DNA of 64,000 nt from Marinococcus halotolerans DSM 16375 (GCF_000420725.1 NZ_ATVM01000001.1:124001-188000); one strand, 5' to 3'; positions 51,387 to 60,204 are shown, counted from the stretch's first letter. The notes: generated by a model not told the origin, from the letters alone. Numbers and translations: made by a program.

Positions 51387-52466
51387 CTATTTATAATAGC
51401 GATCGAGCAGCTGCCTGATCGTGTTTTCTTCCACTTTTGCTGTTAACGGCTTCCCCGGCTTTTCGAGCAGCACGTAATGGATATCCCCGTGGAAAGCTTT
51501 TTTATCTCTTTTCATCGCCTCCACTAACGTGTCAGCCGAAAGCCCGCCCGGGGCATCCATCGGATAGCCCAGCGATTTGAGCCATGCTTTTTCTTTTTCC
51601 AGATCCCAGTGGCCGACGCCTTCATTATTACTTACTGCAAGGGCAAACCACAGGCCGGCTGCCACTCCTTCTCCGTGCGTGATACGTCCGTATCCCATTT
51701 CTTTCTCCAGGGCGTGCCCAAGCGTGTGCCCCAGATTCAAAAAGGCCCGCACGCCCTGCTCACGTTCGTCTTCTTCGACAATACGCGCTTTGACTTCAAT
51801 CGACCTTTTGATCCACGAAGCTACTTCGGGCGACTTCATATCTTCCACGCTCTGTACGCGGGCTTTTAAATCCTGTAAAAAGGCTTCCCCGTCAAGGTAC
51901 GCATGTTTGATCATTTCGGCAAAGCCGGAGCGCCACTCGGCGTCGGGCAGGGTATGCAGAGTCTGTGTGTCATATATGACAGCTAGAGGCGGATGGAAGG
52001 CACCTGCCAGGTTTTTGCCTGCGTGCAGGTTAATGCCCGTCTTCCCCCCTACGCTGCTGTCCTGGGCAAGAAGAGTGGTCGGCAGCTGAATATAGTCCAC
52101 GCCCCGCATATATCCAGCCGCTGCGAATCCGGTCAAATCACCGGCTACACCGCCGCCAAGCGCCACAAAAACCGACTTTCTGTCCATTTCATTTTCCGCT
52201 GCGAACTCCCACAGCCGGGAAAGCTCTTCTACCGATTTGGACTGCTCGCCCGAGGGCATCACATAGGTGCTCACGGGCAGCAGACGGGCTAGCTGGCTTT
52301 CTGTTTCCGCCCGGTAGAGAGCGTCCACAGCCTCGTCCACGACGAGCAGGAAGCGGCTCTTTTTTGCTGCCGTTTCCTTTAAAACGTCTGCAAGCTGATA
52401 GCGGAGCCCCTCCCCGATTATTACCGGGTAGCTTCTTTTCTCCGCCTGTATCTGTACAGTTTCCAT
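51387..52466 (-). CDS. aroB: 3-dehydroquinate synthase
   Basis: The 359-residue NAD- and metal-dependent enzyme performs the second step of the shikimate path. PSGEQSKSVEELSRLW, ALGGGVAGDLTGFAAAGYMRGVDYIQLPTTLLAQDSSVGGKTGINLHAGKNLAGAFHPP, the metal Glu in GFAEMIKHAYL, and the metal histidines of LNLGHTLGHALE and THGEGVAAG are all kept. It starts 3 bp after the aroC stop. AGGGTTTTTAACGG precedes the ATG. Confidence 0.97.
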   Translation of the reverse strand: METVQIQAEKRSYPVIIGEGLRYQLADVLKETAAKKSRFLLVVDEAVDALYRAETESQLARLLPVSTYVMPSGEQSKSVEELSRLWEFAAENEMDRKSVFVALGGGVAGDLTGFAAAGYMRGVDYIQLPTTLLAQDSSVGGKTGINLHAGKNLAGAFHPPLAVIYDTQTLHTLPDAEWRSGFAEMIKHAYLDGEAFLQDLKARVQSVEDMKSPEVASWIKRSIEVKARIVEEDEREQGVRAFLNLGHTLGHALEKEMGYGRITHGEGVAAGLWFALAVSNNEGVGHWDLEKEKAWLKSLGYPMDAPGGLSADTLVEAMKRDKKAFHGDIHYVLLEKPGKPLTAKVEENTIRQLLDRYYK

Positions 52467-52469
52467 CCG

Positions 52470-53642
52470 TTAAAAACCCTTCGCTTCCTGTACGTACTCT
52501 TCAAAGTTCCGGCGGATACGGTCCACATTATCTGTGCCAAACATATCCAGGAAGGAGACGGCTACTTCAAACGCCACGACGTTTTCCATTACGACCGAAG
52601 CGGCAGGCACCGCACAGCTGTCTGAACGCTCAATGCTCGCTTTAAACGGTTCTTTGGAATCAATGTCTACGCTTTGCAAAGGCTTATAGAGAGTCGGGAT
52701 CGGCTTCATCACACCCTGGATGACCACCGGCATGCCGTTAGTCATCCCACCTTCAAAGCCGCCAAGGTTGTTGGTGCTCCGGTAATAGCCGTTCTCTTCG
52801 TCCCAGACAATCTCATCATGCACCTGGCTTCCCGGCCGGTTAGCCGCTTCAAAGCCGATACCAACTTCAGCCCCTTTAAAGGCATTAATGCTCGCAACCG
52901 CGCCGACGATTTTGCCGTCGAGCTTGTGGTCATACTGCACGTGACTGCCCAGACCAACCGGCAGGCCTTCCACCACAGTCTGAACGACGCCGCCAATAGA
53001 ATCGCCATCCGCCTTCGCCTTGTCGATCGCTTCCATCATTTGTTTCTCCGCTTCGGGGTCCAAACAGCGAACCGGAGACGCTTCTGATTTTTCCTGAAGC
53101 TCCTGCATGGAGGAATAAGACGTCTGTGCTGAATGAATACCGCCTATCGTAAGAACCTGGCCTCCAACTTCTATTCCGAAGGTTTTGAGAATTTTTTTCG
53201 CCAGTGCCCCTGCCATCACCCGGGCAGTTGTTTCTCTGGCCGAGGAACGCTCGAGCACGTTTCTCATGTCACGATGCCCGTATTTAATAGCCCCGTTCAA
53301 ATCTGCGTGCCCAGGACGGGGACGGGTAATTTTGCGCTTCACTTTTTCCGCTTCCTCTTCAGAGAGCGGTTCGGTGCCCATGATCTTTTCCCAGTGCACA
53401 AAATCGTCATTTTCGACGACCATTGTGATTGGTGCGCCGGTTGTTTTTCCGTGCCGGACCCCGCTTAAAAACTTCACTTTGTCTTTTTCGATCTGCATTC
53501 TGCGGCCGCGTCCGTATCCGCCCTGTCGTCTTGCAAGTTCCTGGTTGATATCTTCTTCAAGAAGTTCCATCTGTGCCGGAACTCCCTCAACGATCGTTGT
53601 CTGCTGTGGTCCGTGTGATTCTCCTGCGGTTAAAAATCTCAT
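52470..53642 (-). CDS. aroC: chorismate synthase
   Basis: A 390-residue FMN-dependent enzyme giving chorismate (called aroF in B. subtilis). [23 protein letters not shown] opens the protein; [57 protein letters not shown] and the C-terminal [13 protein letters not shown] are family signatures. I chose ATG 53642 behind GGAGAG; MAHMRF two codons earlier is possible. Its product goes to TrpE, AroH and MqnA, all encoded in this window. Confidence 0.96.
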   Translation of the reverse strand: MRFLTAGESHGPQQTTIVEGVPAQMELLEEDINQELARRQGGYGRGRRMQIEKDKVKFLSGVRHGKTTGAPITMVVENDDFVHWEKIMGTEPLSEEEAEKVKRKITRPRPGHADLNGAIKYGHRDMRNVLERSSARETTARVMAGALAKKILKTFGIEVGGQVLTIGGIHSAQTSYSSMQELQEKSEASPVRCLDPEAEKQMMEAIDKAKADGDSIGGVVQTVVEGLPVGLGSHVQYDHKLDGKIVGAVASINAFKGAEVGIGFEAANRPGSQVHDEIVWDEENGYYRSTNNLGGFEGGMTNGMPVVIQGVMKPIPTLYKPLQSVDIDSKEPFKASIERSDSCAVPAASVVMENVVAFEVAVSFLDMFGTDNVDRIRRNFEEYVQEAKGF

Positions 53643-53755
53643 ATGTGCCATCTCTCCCCTTTGCTCCATACGTATCTCTTTAGTGCTTTTATGCAGTAAA
53701 TGATAACATAATCCTCTATTTAGCGAAACTGCCTTCTTTCATCTTCCTGAAAAGC

Positions 53756-54535
53756 TTAGCTTTTGCGGTAAAAAAAGGTCCCGGCCGGCTCAAACTTATA
53801 CTTTTCCGGATGAAACATCTGCTCTGTGCTTCCGACAAACAGCACACCTCCCGGGCGCAGCGCGCTGTAAAACTGCTGATAGATATAATCCTTCGCTTCT
53901 TCTGTAAAATAAATCATCACATTTCTGCAAATGATAACATCTACATCCCTCACCGGATTGTCTGCAAGCAGATTCTGCTTTTTAAAGCGAATGTCCCGGG
54001 CTGCCGCTTTTGTATTAAACTGGTAGGCGGGCGGACTCGCTTCAAAATATTTCTGCAGATACGCCGGGGGCACATTTTCTACTGCACGGCCCGAATAAAT
54101 GCCCATCTGCGCCTGTTCAAGAATGTGGCTGTCTATATCTGTCGCCGTAATGGAAAAGGAGGTTCCCGGGAACGCCTCTTTCATCATCATCCAGAGCGAG
54201 TACGGTTCTTCACCGGTAGAACACGCTGCAGACCATATGTGCGGATTGCTCCGTTTATTAAGTATTTCCGGAAGAATCGATGTCTGCAGCACCTCCCACC
54301 GGGAAGGATTGCGAAAAAACTCGGAAACATTGATAGTCATCCGGTCAAGTATTTCCTTCAAAAGCGCTTCGTCTTTTTGAAGCCCACGGTCAAATAAATC
54401 TGTAAACGAATGAAAACCTTTTTTCTGTAAAAAAGAAAACAGCCGCCGTTTCATCTGCGCCTCTTTATATAAATGCAGATCCAGGCCGGTCAGGCCTTTC
54501 ATTTTTTGCACAAATACACCGTAATCCTCATTCAT
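53756..54535 (-). CDS. cheR: chemotaxis protein methyltransferase CheR
   Basis: The 259-residue SAM enzyme methylates glutamates of chemoreceptors. The N-terminal helical domain has LTGLDLHLYKEAQMKRRLFSFLQKKGF; the SAM domain has SEFFRNPSRWEVL, HIWSAACSTGEEPYSLWMM (motif I), ITATDIDSHILEQAQMGIYS and DVIICRNVMIYFTEE, and it ends VGSTEQMFHPEKYKF. It sits between aroC and ndk as in B. subtilis, away from other chemotaxis genes. ATG 54535 follows GGGGAAAA. It implies a motile cell. Confidence 0.95.
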   Translation of the reverse strand: MNEDYGVFVQKMKGLTGLDLHLYKEAQMKRRLFSFLQKKGFHSFTDLFDRGLQKDEALLKEILDRMTINVSEFFRNPSRWEVLQTSILPEILNKRSNPHIWSAACSTGEEPYSLWMMMKEAFPGTSFSITATDIDSHILEQAQMGIYSGRAVENVPPAYLQKYFEASPPAYQFNTKAAARDIRFKKQNLLADNPVRDVDVIICRNVMIYFTEEAKDYIYQQFYSALRPGGVLFVGSTEQMFHPEKYKFEPAGTFFYRKS

Positions 54536-54718
54536 TTGATTTTCCCCTGCTACGCCTTGCCTGCTTGTCATCGTATCCCCACTTTGCTTTGTCTCGTTAT
54601 TATATCACGGCGGCCTTGTTTCTTCAGGTGCCGCCCAGAGATCTTTTCCATTATATCGACCAGCAGAGAGAAAATATTCACTTGAAAACCAGGTGGTGGG
54701 CATATGCCGTTAAATTAT

Positions 54719-54752
54719 AAAAAAAGCGGCCCCCAAGCAGGGACACGCTTTA
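54719..54752 (-). terminator. terminator after the Pmp3/YqaE-like gene
   Basis: AAAGCG (54751-54746 on the minus strand) pairs with CGCTTT across an imperfect inner GTCCC/GGGGG stem, followed by T7 on the minus strand; just after the small gene stop at 54755. Confidence 0.7.
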
Positions 54753-54754
54753 GA

Positions 54755-54928
54755 TTAATACCTTTTCGCCCGTTTTTCCGCTTTGGAGTCTGCTACGACG
54801 AAGCAGGCGTGAATGGATGCCGGCACCCAGAAAATCAGGAGCAGCAGAAAATTGATAAATGCCTGAAACGGCCGGCCGACGATCAGGACCGCTACCGGCG
54901 GCAACAGTATTGCCAGTAAATACATCAT
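54755..54928 (-). CDS. YqaE/Pmp3 (UPF0057) family small membrane protein
   Basis: A 57-residue ORF reading MMYLLAILLPPVAVLIVGRP, then FQAFINFLLLLIFWVPASIH and a basic cytoplasmic tail. It has the two hairpin membrane helices and the LLPPVAV and F.N..L....W.P..IHA pattern of the Pmp3/YqaE family, linked to salt, membrane-potential and stress tolerance in yeast, plants and bacteria. AAGGGTGAT precedes the double ATG, and a terminator follows. It lies between ndk and cheR, where B. subtilis has no gene. A second, overlapping frame in this place is not coding. Confidence 0.88.
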   Translation of the reverse strand: MMYLLAILLPPVAVLIVGRPFQAFINFLLLLIFWVPASIHACFVVADSKAEKRAKRY

Positions 54929-54997
54929 TAATTATCACCCTTATCTTGAATTGTCTATAAGAGTGTATTCCCAAATGCAAACCAGCTTAATCTTGTT

Positions 54998-55447
54998 TTA
55001 CAGCCAGGCATCGATGGAACGTTCATATTCGAGCACTTCTTCCGGTTTAAAAAACAAACTGATCTCCCGGTCCGCGCTCTCAAGAGAATCCGAGCCGTGG
55101 ATAACGTTTTTCTCCTTCACGTGCCCGTAATCGCCGCGGATCGTTCCTGCCGGTGCTTCCTTTGGATCTGTTTTCCCGATCAGCAGCCGGGAAATATGTA
55201 TGGCATCCTGGCCTTCGAGTACTACCGCAAACACGGGGCCCGACGTAATAAAACCGACCAGATCATTAAAAAAAGGTTTTTCTTTATGTTCTTCGTAATG
55301 CTCTTGGGCTAATGCAGGTGAAATCTGCATAAACTTACCGGCGGCGATTTTCAGTCCCTTTTCTTCAAAACGCTGAACAATGCTTCCCACCAGTCCACGC
55401 TGGACCCCGTCCGGCTTTACCATTACAAACGTGCGTTCACTCGTCAT
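54998..55447 (-). CDS. ndk: nucleoside diphosphate kinase
   Basis: The 149-residue enzyme balances NTP pools by phosphate transfer through the catalytic histidine in [12 protein letters not shown] (near 117). [16 protein letters not shown] at the start and [15 protein letters not shown] are family motifs. ATG 55447 follows GGGGGAAGAAAT. It has its own promoter (55483-55511) overlapped by a perfect cre site, separating it from hepT transcription. It leads the ndk, small membrane gene, cheR and aro run. Confidence 0.96.
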   Translation of the reverse strand: MTSERTFVMVKPDGVQRGLVGSIVQRFEEKGLKIAAGKFMQISPALAQEHYEEHKEKPFFNDLVGFITSGPVFAVVLEGQDAIHISRLLIGKTDPKEAPAGTIRGDYGHVKEKNVIHGSDSLESADREISLFFKPEEVLEYERSIDAWL

Positions 55448-55482
55448 ATTTCTTCCCCCATCCATTACTGTTTACCAGAATT

Positions 55483-55511
55483 AGTATAGCAAAAGTTGAA
55501 AGCGTTAGCAA
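55483..55511 (-). promoter_or_regulatory. ndk promoter overlapped by a perfect cre site
   Basis: TTGCTA (55511-55506), 17-bp spacer and TATACT (55488-55483) on the minus strand. TTGAAAGCGTTAGCA (55496-55510) matches all 15 positions of the cre consensus and overlaps the -35 and spacer, an arrangement expected to repress. Confidence 0.65.
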
Positions 55512-55532
55512 TTGCGGGCTGGACGGGGAAAA

Positions 55533-56504
55533 TTAATATTTTCTGCCGCCAATATACGCAGCAATGTCCTTTAAGGAATCCTTTGCCTCTATATCCGGCA
55601 GCGTGGCAATAGCTTCATAGGCTTTCTCCAGGTACCGCTCACTCATTGTTTTCGCGTATTCGATCCCCCCGGAGTTATTGATTTCTGAAAGAATACGGGA
55701 CACCTGCTGTTCGTCGACAGTCTCTTCCTGAATAGCCGCGCTGATTTTTTCCTGCAGATACGGATTCTGATGCATAGCGTACAGCGCAGGCAGCGTTACA
55801 TTTCCCTGTCTCAGATCGCCTCCAGCTGGTTTTCCAAGCTCTTTTTCACTGCCGGTAAAATCGAGAATGTCATCGATAATCTGATAGGACATGCCGAGGT
55901 GATAGCCGTACCGGTAAAGCTGACGCTGCGTCTTTTTAGATGCTCCGGCGCTTGCAGCACCGAGCTCACAGCCGGCGGCAATCAAAACCGCTGTCTTCCT
56001 CCGGATTCTGCGCAGATATGTCCGCAGCGGCTGCTCCCAGTTGTACTGATCCCGGATCTGTTCGATCTCGCCGACGCATATTTCGATCAGCGTCTTTGAA
56101 ATTATCCGGTTGATAACAGGATCCCGGTAGTAGGCTGCGCGTTCGACAGCACTTCCAAAAATATAATCGCCGGTATACATTGCTACTTTGTTATCCCATG
56201 CCGCCTTGACTGTAGACTCGCCCCGGCGCAGCTCGGCATCATCTATCACATCGTCGTGAACAAGAGAAGCCATGTGTATCAGTTCAAGCGAAGCGGCAGC
56301 ATGTTTAATATGCCCAATATCATAATTTCCAAATTTCGCACTTAGCAGCACTAAAACCGGCCGGATGCGTTTGCCTCCAGCTTTTAATAAATGATTGGAC
56401 GCTTCAGTCAAGACGGCGTGCTTCGAATCCACCGCTTCTTCAAGCGTTTTTTCGATCACTTTAATATCCGGTTTTAAATCTCTGTACAGATCCATCAGCT
56501 TCAT
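55533..56504 (-). CDS. hepT: heptaprenyl diphosphate synthase component II
   Basis: The 323-residue catalytic subunit of the long-chain prenyl synthase has both aspartate-rich motifs: SLVHDDVIDDAELRRG (DDxxD, near 80) and SYQIIDDILDFTGSEKELGKPAGGDLRQGNVTLPALYA (near 205), with KAGGKRIRPVLVLL. It works with HepS to make the C35 (or near) tail of menaquinone. ATG 56504 follows GAAGGTGAATAAG, 11 bp after mqnA. Confidence 0.95.
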   Translation of the reverse strand: MKLMDLYRDLKPDIKVIEKTLEEAVDSKHAVLTEASNHLLKAGGKRIRPVLVLLSAKFGNYDIGHIKHAAASLELIHMASLVHDDVIDDAELRRGESTVKAAWDNKVAMYTGDYIFGSAVERAAYYRDPVINRIISKTLIEICVGEIEQIRDQYNWEQPLRTYLRRIRRKTAVLIAAGCELGAASAGASKKTQRQLYRYGYHLGMSYQIIDDILDFTGSEKELGKPAGGDLRQGNVTLPALYAMHQNPYLQEKISAAIQEETVDEQQVSRILSEINNSGGIEYAKTMSERYLEKAYEAIATLPDIEAKDSLKDIAAYIGGRKY

Positions 56505-56515
56505 CTTATTCACCT

Positions 56516-57376
56516 TCAAAATAAATAATGCACCTCGTCTCCCGGCTGCAAAATATCTAAACTCTCCACTGCTTCATTTAAATATCCATACTTATAAGCG
56601 AGATGGTAATAATAAAGCAGGCCTTCCTGCTCCCTGGTTCCAAGCGTAAAATGAAGCCCCCGAAAGTAGTTCTGCCAGTACGTTCTGCTGCCTCCGAGCT
56701 TGTGACTGTAATCACTGGCCATTTCGGCGAAATTGTCCTGCTGCGCTGTGCGGCAGCTTTTTAAAAAGTCTCGATGCAGAGCGGACCACGTGCTCTCAGC
56801 CTGATGGAACGACTCATTTTGCACGGCAAACACAGCGTAAACCATCGGCAAACCGGTATGAGCATACCACAGCTCGCCGAGATCGTAACGGTACCAGTCA
56901 CTTTCCCCCCAGGACGCCTTGATGGCATCATCGCCGATTAACAGGTAAGCGTCGTTCTGCTCTTTCATTTTCAATGGGTCCGGTGCCTGCGTTTGATACT
57001 CCGCCTCTGTCACCTGATAGAATTCCTGCAGAATAATTTTCAGCAGATGCACGCTTGTGGCACTTGTCGATGTTAAAGCAATCCGCTTTCCCGTAAGCTC
57101 ATCAAGAGGGTAGCGGGAGTAGAACAAAATGGAGCGTACTTTGCCGGCAGAAGCTACACAAAGAGAAGGCAGAAGCGAAAGAGCGCGCGTACTGGATCCA
57201 AAAGCAAACGAAGATACAGCACTTCCGCTCAGCTTTTGGTCTTCGAGCTTTCGGTTCAGCGAAGCAGGTACGTCCTGTTCGAACTGTACCCCCTCCTGCT
57301 CAAGCTTTTGCCGGTTAAGATAATAAAAAAACGGTTTTGCATTCGTATAGGCGATTTCTCCCATTGTTATGGACAT
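56516..57376 (-). CDS. mqnA: chorismate dehydratase, futalosine pathway
   Basis: The 286-residue protein has the MqnA layout of a periplasmic-binding-like fold without signal peptide: MGEIAYTNAKPFFYYL, VPASLNRKLEDQKLSGSAVSSFAFG, LSLLPSLCVASAGKVRSILFYSRYPLDEL, IALTSTSATSVHLLKIIL, LLIGDDAIKA, YDLGELWYAHTGLPMVYAVFA. MqnA removes water from chorismate to give 3-(1-carboxyvinyl)oxybenzoate, the entry to futalosine-route menaquinone. TTGGAGAGA precedes the ATG. It is not in the B. subtilis hepS-menH-hepT operon, where classical men genes are used. Its relation to the other mqn genes cannot be seen here. Confidence 0.9.
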   Translation of the reverse strand: MSITMGEIAYTNAKPFFYYLNRQKLEQEGVQFEQDVPASLNRKLEDQKLSGSAVSSFAFGSSTRALSLLPSLCVASAGKVRSILFYSRYPLDELTGKRIALTSTSATSVHLLKIILQEFYQVTEAEYQTQAPDPLKMKEQNDAYLLIGDDAIKASWGESDWYRYDLGELWYAHTGLPMVYAVFAVQNESFHQAESTWSALHRDFLKSCRTAQQDNFAEMASDYSHKLGGSRTYWQNYFRGLHFTLGTREQEGLLYYYHLAYKYGYLNEAVESLDILQPGDEVHYLF

Positions 57377-57427
57377 AACTATCTCTCCAAATCGTATACA
57401 TCTTCCCTAAGCAGGTGTACCTATTTT

Positions 57428-58288
57428 TTACATTAAAATATCTCCAAGGGTAAATACTAATATTACAATACTGATAATTCCGTTCATGGGGAAAAAAGCG
57501 ACCCCGACCTTCGACAGATCATACGGCTTCACCAGAGAGTGCTCGTAAATCATGATCGCTGCAGCTGCGGCAAGTCCAATAAGGTAAAACCAACTGAGCG
57601 GCGAAAGCATATACAATGCCAGAAGGGAAGCCAGACTGACGAGGTGAAATCCCCGGGAAATATAAAGAGCTTTCGCAATTCCGAAGCGGGCGGGGATGGA
57701 ATTCAGCCCGACGCGCTTGTCATACTCCGCATCCTGCGTTGCATAAATAATATCAAATCCGCCAATCCACATCGCCACCGCCGTAAACAGTAAAAATGCC
57801 TCGGGCTGAAGCGTGCCAGTCACTCCCACCCATCCGCCGAGCGGGGCGATGCCAATTGTTATTCCTAAAAATACATGGCAGAGCCAGGTGAAGCGCTTTG
57901 TGTAAGAATACAGCGTCATAAAAAATACAGGAATTGGCAGGAGGTAGACCGCCAGCATGTTTAACTGAAACGCTGCGACAAATAAAATAAAAAAAGATCC
58001 AAGCACAAACAAAATGGCTTGACCTCTTGAAACGTCTCCTGCAGGAATGGCACGTGTTTCCGTTCGCGGATTCCGGGCGTCTATTTCTGCATCAATCAGG
58101 CGGTTCAATGTCATTGCAGCGCTGCGCGCCCCAAACATTGCCAGTGTAATCCATATCCAGTCAGCAATGGATGGCCAGGAGCCGTTGATCATCAGGCCGC
58201 CGAGCGCCGCTCCCAAAAAAGCAAACGGGAGGGCGAATACGGTATGTTCGAATTTTATCATTTCTAAAATAGTTTTAATTTTATTCAT
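57428..58288 (-). CDS. mqnP: UbiA-family prenyltransferase, menaquinone (MqnP type)
   Basis: The 286-residue integral membrane protein has about eight helices. The first Asp motif is NRLIDAEIDARNPRTETRAIP (near 62-82), the second IIYATQDAEYDKRVGLNSIPARFG (near 182). This matches the UbiA/MqnP subgroup, not MenA, which lacks TRAIPAG. It attaches the polyprenyl chain to the quinone precursor. It is encoded 51 bp before mqnA and 30 bp after menH, which supports a menaquinone role over a ubiquinone one, since Bacillota lack ubiquinone. Confidence 0.87.
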   Translation of the reverse strand: MNKIKTILEMIKFEHTVFALPFAFLGAALGGLMINGSWPSIADWIWITLAMFGARSAAMTLNRLIDAEIDARNPRTETRAIPAGDVSRGQAILFVLGSFFILFVAAFQLNMLAVYLLPIPVFFMTLYSYTKRFTWLCHVFLGITIGIAPLGGWVGVTGTLQPEAFLLFTAVAMWIGGFDIIYATQDAEYDKRVGLNSIPARFGIAKALYISRGFHLVSLASLLALYMLSPLSWFYLIGLAAAAAIMIYEHSLVKPYDLSKVGVAFFPMNGIISIVILVFTLGDILM

Positions 58289-58318
58289 TGGTTCAACTTC
58301 CTTATCACTGTCATCTTA

Positions 58319-59023
58319 TCACTTTTTGCGTGCAATATGGGCACAGACGGTGCCGGCAGAAAAAGGAGACATCTGCACCTGGCTGAACCCTGCTTCCATG
58401 AACATAACCCCAAGCGTTTCTTTCGACGGAAAGGCCATAGTTGATTCCTGGAGCCAGCGGTATTCGTCGTACCGGTTAATCAGTACTTTTCCTATCACCG
58501 GCATAACCGACTGAAAATAAAAGGAATAGAATTTTTCCACGACACTGTTTTCCGGCCAGGACGTTTCCAGGCACACAGCGGTGCCGCCAGGCTTCAGCAC
58601 ACGCTGCATTTCCTTAAGCACCCGCAGATAATCGGATACGTTCCGGAGGCCGAAGCCTATCGTTACGTAGTCAAACGAATCATCCGGAAACGGGAGACTA
58701 TTTACATTTCCATGTATTAAATCAATGTTTGCGAGCTGTTCCCGGTGCACCTTCTCCCGGCCGACTTCGAGCATTTTTTCACTGAAGTCAATGCCGGTGG
58801 CACTGCCGTCTTTTCCTACTGCTTTGCCAAGCTGGATCGTCCAGTCGGCTGTTCCACAGCATAAATCGAGTGCTTTTGCACCGCGGCTGACGTTCATCTG
58901 CTTCATTGTTTTTTTCCGCCAGCGCTTGTGCAGCCGGAAGCTGATCACGCTGTTCATATGATCATAGTTGCCTGAAATAGACTGGAACACCTGATATACT
59001 TTATTTTCTTTTTGGGTAGCCAT
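58319..59023 (-). CDS. menH: demethylmenaquinone methyltransferase
   Basis: A 234-residue SAM methyltransferase of the UbiE/MenG type (menH in B. subtilis). VFQSISGNYDHMNSVISFRLHKRWRKKTM, motif I AKALDLCCGTADWT, ATGIDFSEKMLEVG, GNVNSLPFPDDSFDYVTIGFGLRNV and RVLKPGGTAVCLETSWPEN are all typical. It methylates demethylmenaquinone, the last step in either menaquinone route. Start 59023 gives the better spacing from AAAAGGGG; 59026 is also possible. Confidence 0.94.
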   Translation of the reverse strand: MATQKENKVYQVFQSISGNYDHMNSVISFRLHKRWRKKTMKQMNVSRGAKALDLCCGTADWTIQLGKAVGKDGSATGIDFSEKMLEVGREKVHREQLANIDLIHGNVNSLPFPDDSFDYVTIGFGLRNVSDYLRVLKEMQRVLKPGGTAVCLETSWPENSVVEKFYSFYFQSVMPVIGKVLINRYDEYRWLQESTMAFPSKETLGVMFMEAGFSQVQMSPFSAGTVCAHIARKK

Positions 59024-59038
59024 CATTGAAACCCCTTT

Positions 59039-59797
59039 TTACTCAATACCTACAGCTATCCATTCATCCATTAACGATTGCAGCGTATCTGAGAGCTGTT
59101 CGTCTTTTTCGACATGCTGATGAAAAAAGCTGTGTTCTTGATCGATTAATTGTTTTAATATTTGCTGGGCGCTTTGCGACTGGCTTTCCCAGCAATGTAT
59201 CTGAGCGGCACAGGCTGAAAATTCCTCAGTACGGCCAAACCACTCCCATTCATGAAACAGCCTTTTTAAGGCAAAAACAGACGAGGCAGCCACTGCAAGA
59301 TGCGGGCGTCCGTAAAAATGAATGACCGCTTCTACAATGCCCGCTTCACTCATTCTAAGTGTTTGAAGCATATCGGTATAGTCCCGGCACTCACCAAAAT
59401 GAAGCTTCATTTTTGCTTCGTTCATGCTTCGGATTGTTGATGTAAAAACAAGCAGGATTTCCTGATGAAAGGCAGTGCTGAGCAGACGGTAGTAAAGACT
59501 GCTCATCAAATCGCCGTTCAAAATCGTCAGCTGCCTTATTTTTTTGTCATCGCCGTCGTTATGCAGCTGAATCTGTTCATGAGCTTTAAACGCTGACTGC
59601 ACGAGCAGTACAGCTGCAATTTGTTCCACCATCCGTTCCCGGGGCACTTTGGCTTCTCTTAGCGCTTCAAGCAGCAGGTGGATCGTCTCTTCGTGCGCTT
59701 CCGGCAGCCCGATTTTCTGCTCAATATACGAGTGCTGGGTCAGGCGCTGAAACTCTTTTTTTATTTCCTCTGCACATGGTGTCCAGTAGTTGTTCAT
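59039..59797 (-). CDS. hepS: heptaprenyl diphosphate synthase component I
   Basis: The 252-residue helical protein is the non-catalytic subunit that binds substrate and sets chain length with HepT. Features are ALREAKVPRERMVEQIAAVLLVQSAFKAHE, LTILNGDLMSSLYYRLLS (a GD..S pattern remaining from polyprenyl synthases) and INEAKM-like SMNEAKMKL. It lacks DDxxD motifs, as expected. The order hepS-menH-(mqnP-mqnA)-hepT keeps the Bacillus operon but with two genes inserted. Confidence 0.9.
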   Translation of the reverse strand: MNNYWTPCAEEIKKEFQRLTQHSYIEQKIGLPEAHEETIHLLLEALREAKVPRERMVEQIAAVLLVQSAFKAHEQIQLHNDGDDKKIRQLTILNGDLMSSLYYRLLSTAFHQEILLVFTSTIRSMNEAKMKLHFGECRDYTDMLQTLRMSEAGIVEAVIHFYGRPHLAVAASSVFALKRLFHEWEWFGRTEEFSACAAQIHCWESQSQSAQQILKQLIDQEHSFFHQHVEKDEQLSDTLQSLMDEWIAVGIE

Positions 59798-59886
59798 GCC
59801 GCTTCCCCCAACCCCTTAAATGCTGGTGATTTCATTTCTTCGATCCTATGCTCTCCAATTATAGCACAGCCTCTTTGCTTCCTAGA

Positions 59887-59903
59887 AAGATTACGTTAAT
59901 CTT
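59887..59903 (-). terminator. weak hairpin at the mtrB stop codon
   Basis: AAGATTA (59887-59893) pairs with TAATCTT (59897-59903), 3-base loop, with only TTTCT after it on the minus strand. The mtrB stop codon lies in the stem. At most a weak terminator. Confidence 0.4.
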
Positions 59904-60123
59904 CCCCGCTTCCGGCCTTCATTTCGCCGTAGCTTGTTTGTATAACTGCATTGCCACGCACCTTTATCGCAGATGTATGTTCGGTAAACTGAGCGATAAG
60001 TACTTCTCCGCCGTCTAATTTTTCCAAGTGATGAAAACGGGTGTCTTTGCCGCGGGTCAAGCCCATAACGTTGACACCGTCTTCTTCTGCACGGATGACG
60101 ATAAAATCATCTTTATTCTGCAT
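59896..60123 (-). CDS. mtrB: TRAP, tryptophan RNA-binding attenuation protein
   Basis: The 75-residue protein aligns along its whole length with B. subtilis [35 protein letters not shown] and [31 protein letters not shown]. The tryptophan-binding loops (GLTRG, and FTEHTS) and the RNA-binding Lys/Lys/Arg set (EK of HLEKL, K and R of IKVRG) are kept. Eleven subunits form a ring that binds (G/U)AG repeats when loaded with tryptophan. Its target leader is upstream of trpE in this window. It follows folE, as in the mtrAB operon. Confidence 0.97.
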   Translation of the reverse strand: MQNKDDFIVIRAEEDGVNVMGLTRGKDTRFHHLEKLDGGEVLIAQFTEHTSAIKVRGNAVIQTSYGEMKAGSGED

Positions 60124-60159
60124 TTAAGACCCTCCCTGTTTTCGGTTTGTGTCCATGGT

Positions 60160-60185
60160 AAAGCGCCTGCTCGCTGCAGGCGCCT
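60160..60185. other. intercistronic hairpin between folE and mtrB
   Basis: GCGCCTG (60163-60169) pairs with CAGGCGC (60177-60183), loop of 7. No real T-run follows on either strand, so this is more likely an RNA stability or weak pause element than a terminator. Confidence 0.45.
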
Positions 60186-60204
60186 GGTTTATATCTGCTG
60201 GTGA

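Noticed and set aside
54750-54980. 76-codon minus-strand frame between cheR and ndk
   Set aside because: It overlaps the Pmp3/YqaE-type gene in another frame, has no ribosome site at its start, and its product looks random; the 57-residue frame is the real gene.
60160-60185. Hairpin between folE and mtrB considered as a terminator
   Set aside because: No T-run on the minus strand, and mtrB must be read from the folE promoter; kept only as an intercistronic hairpin.
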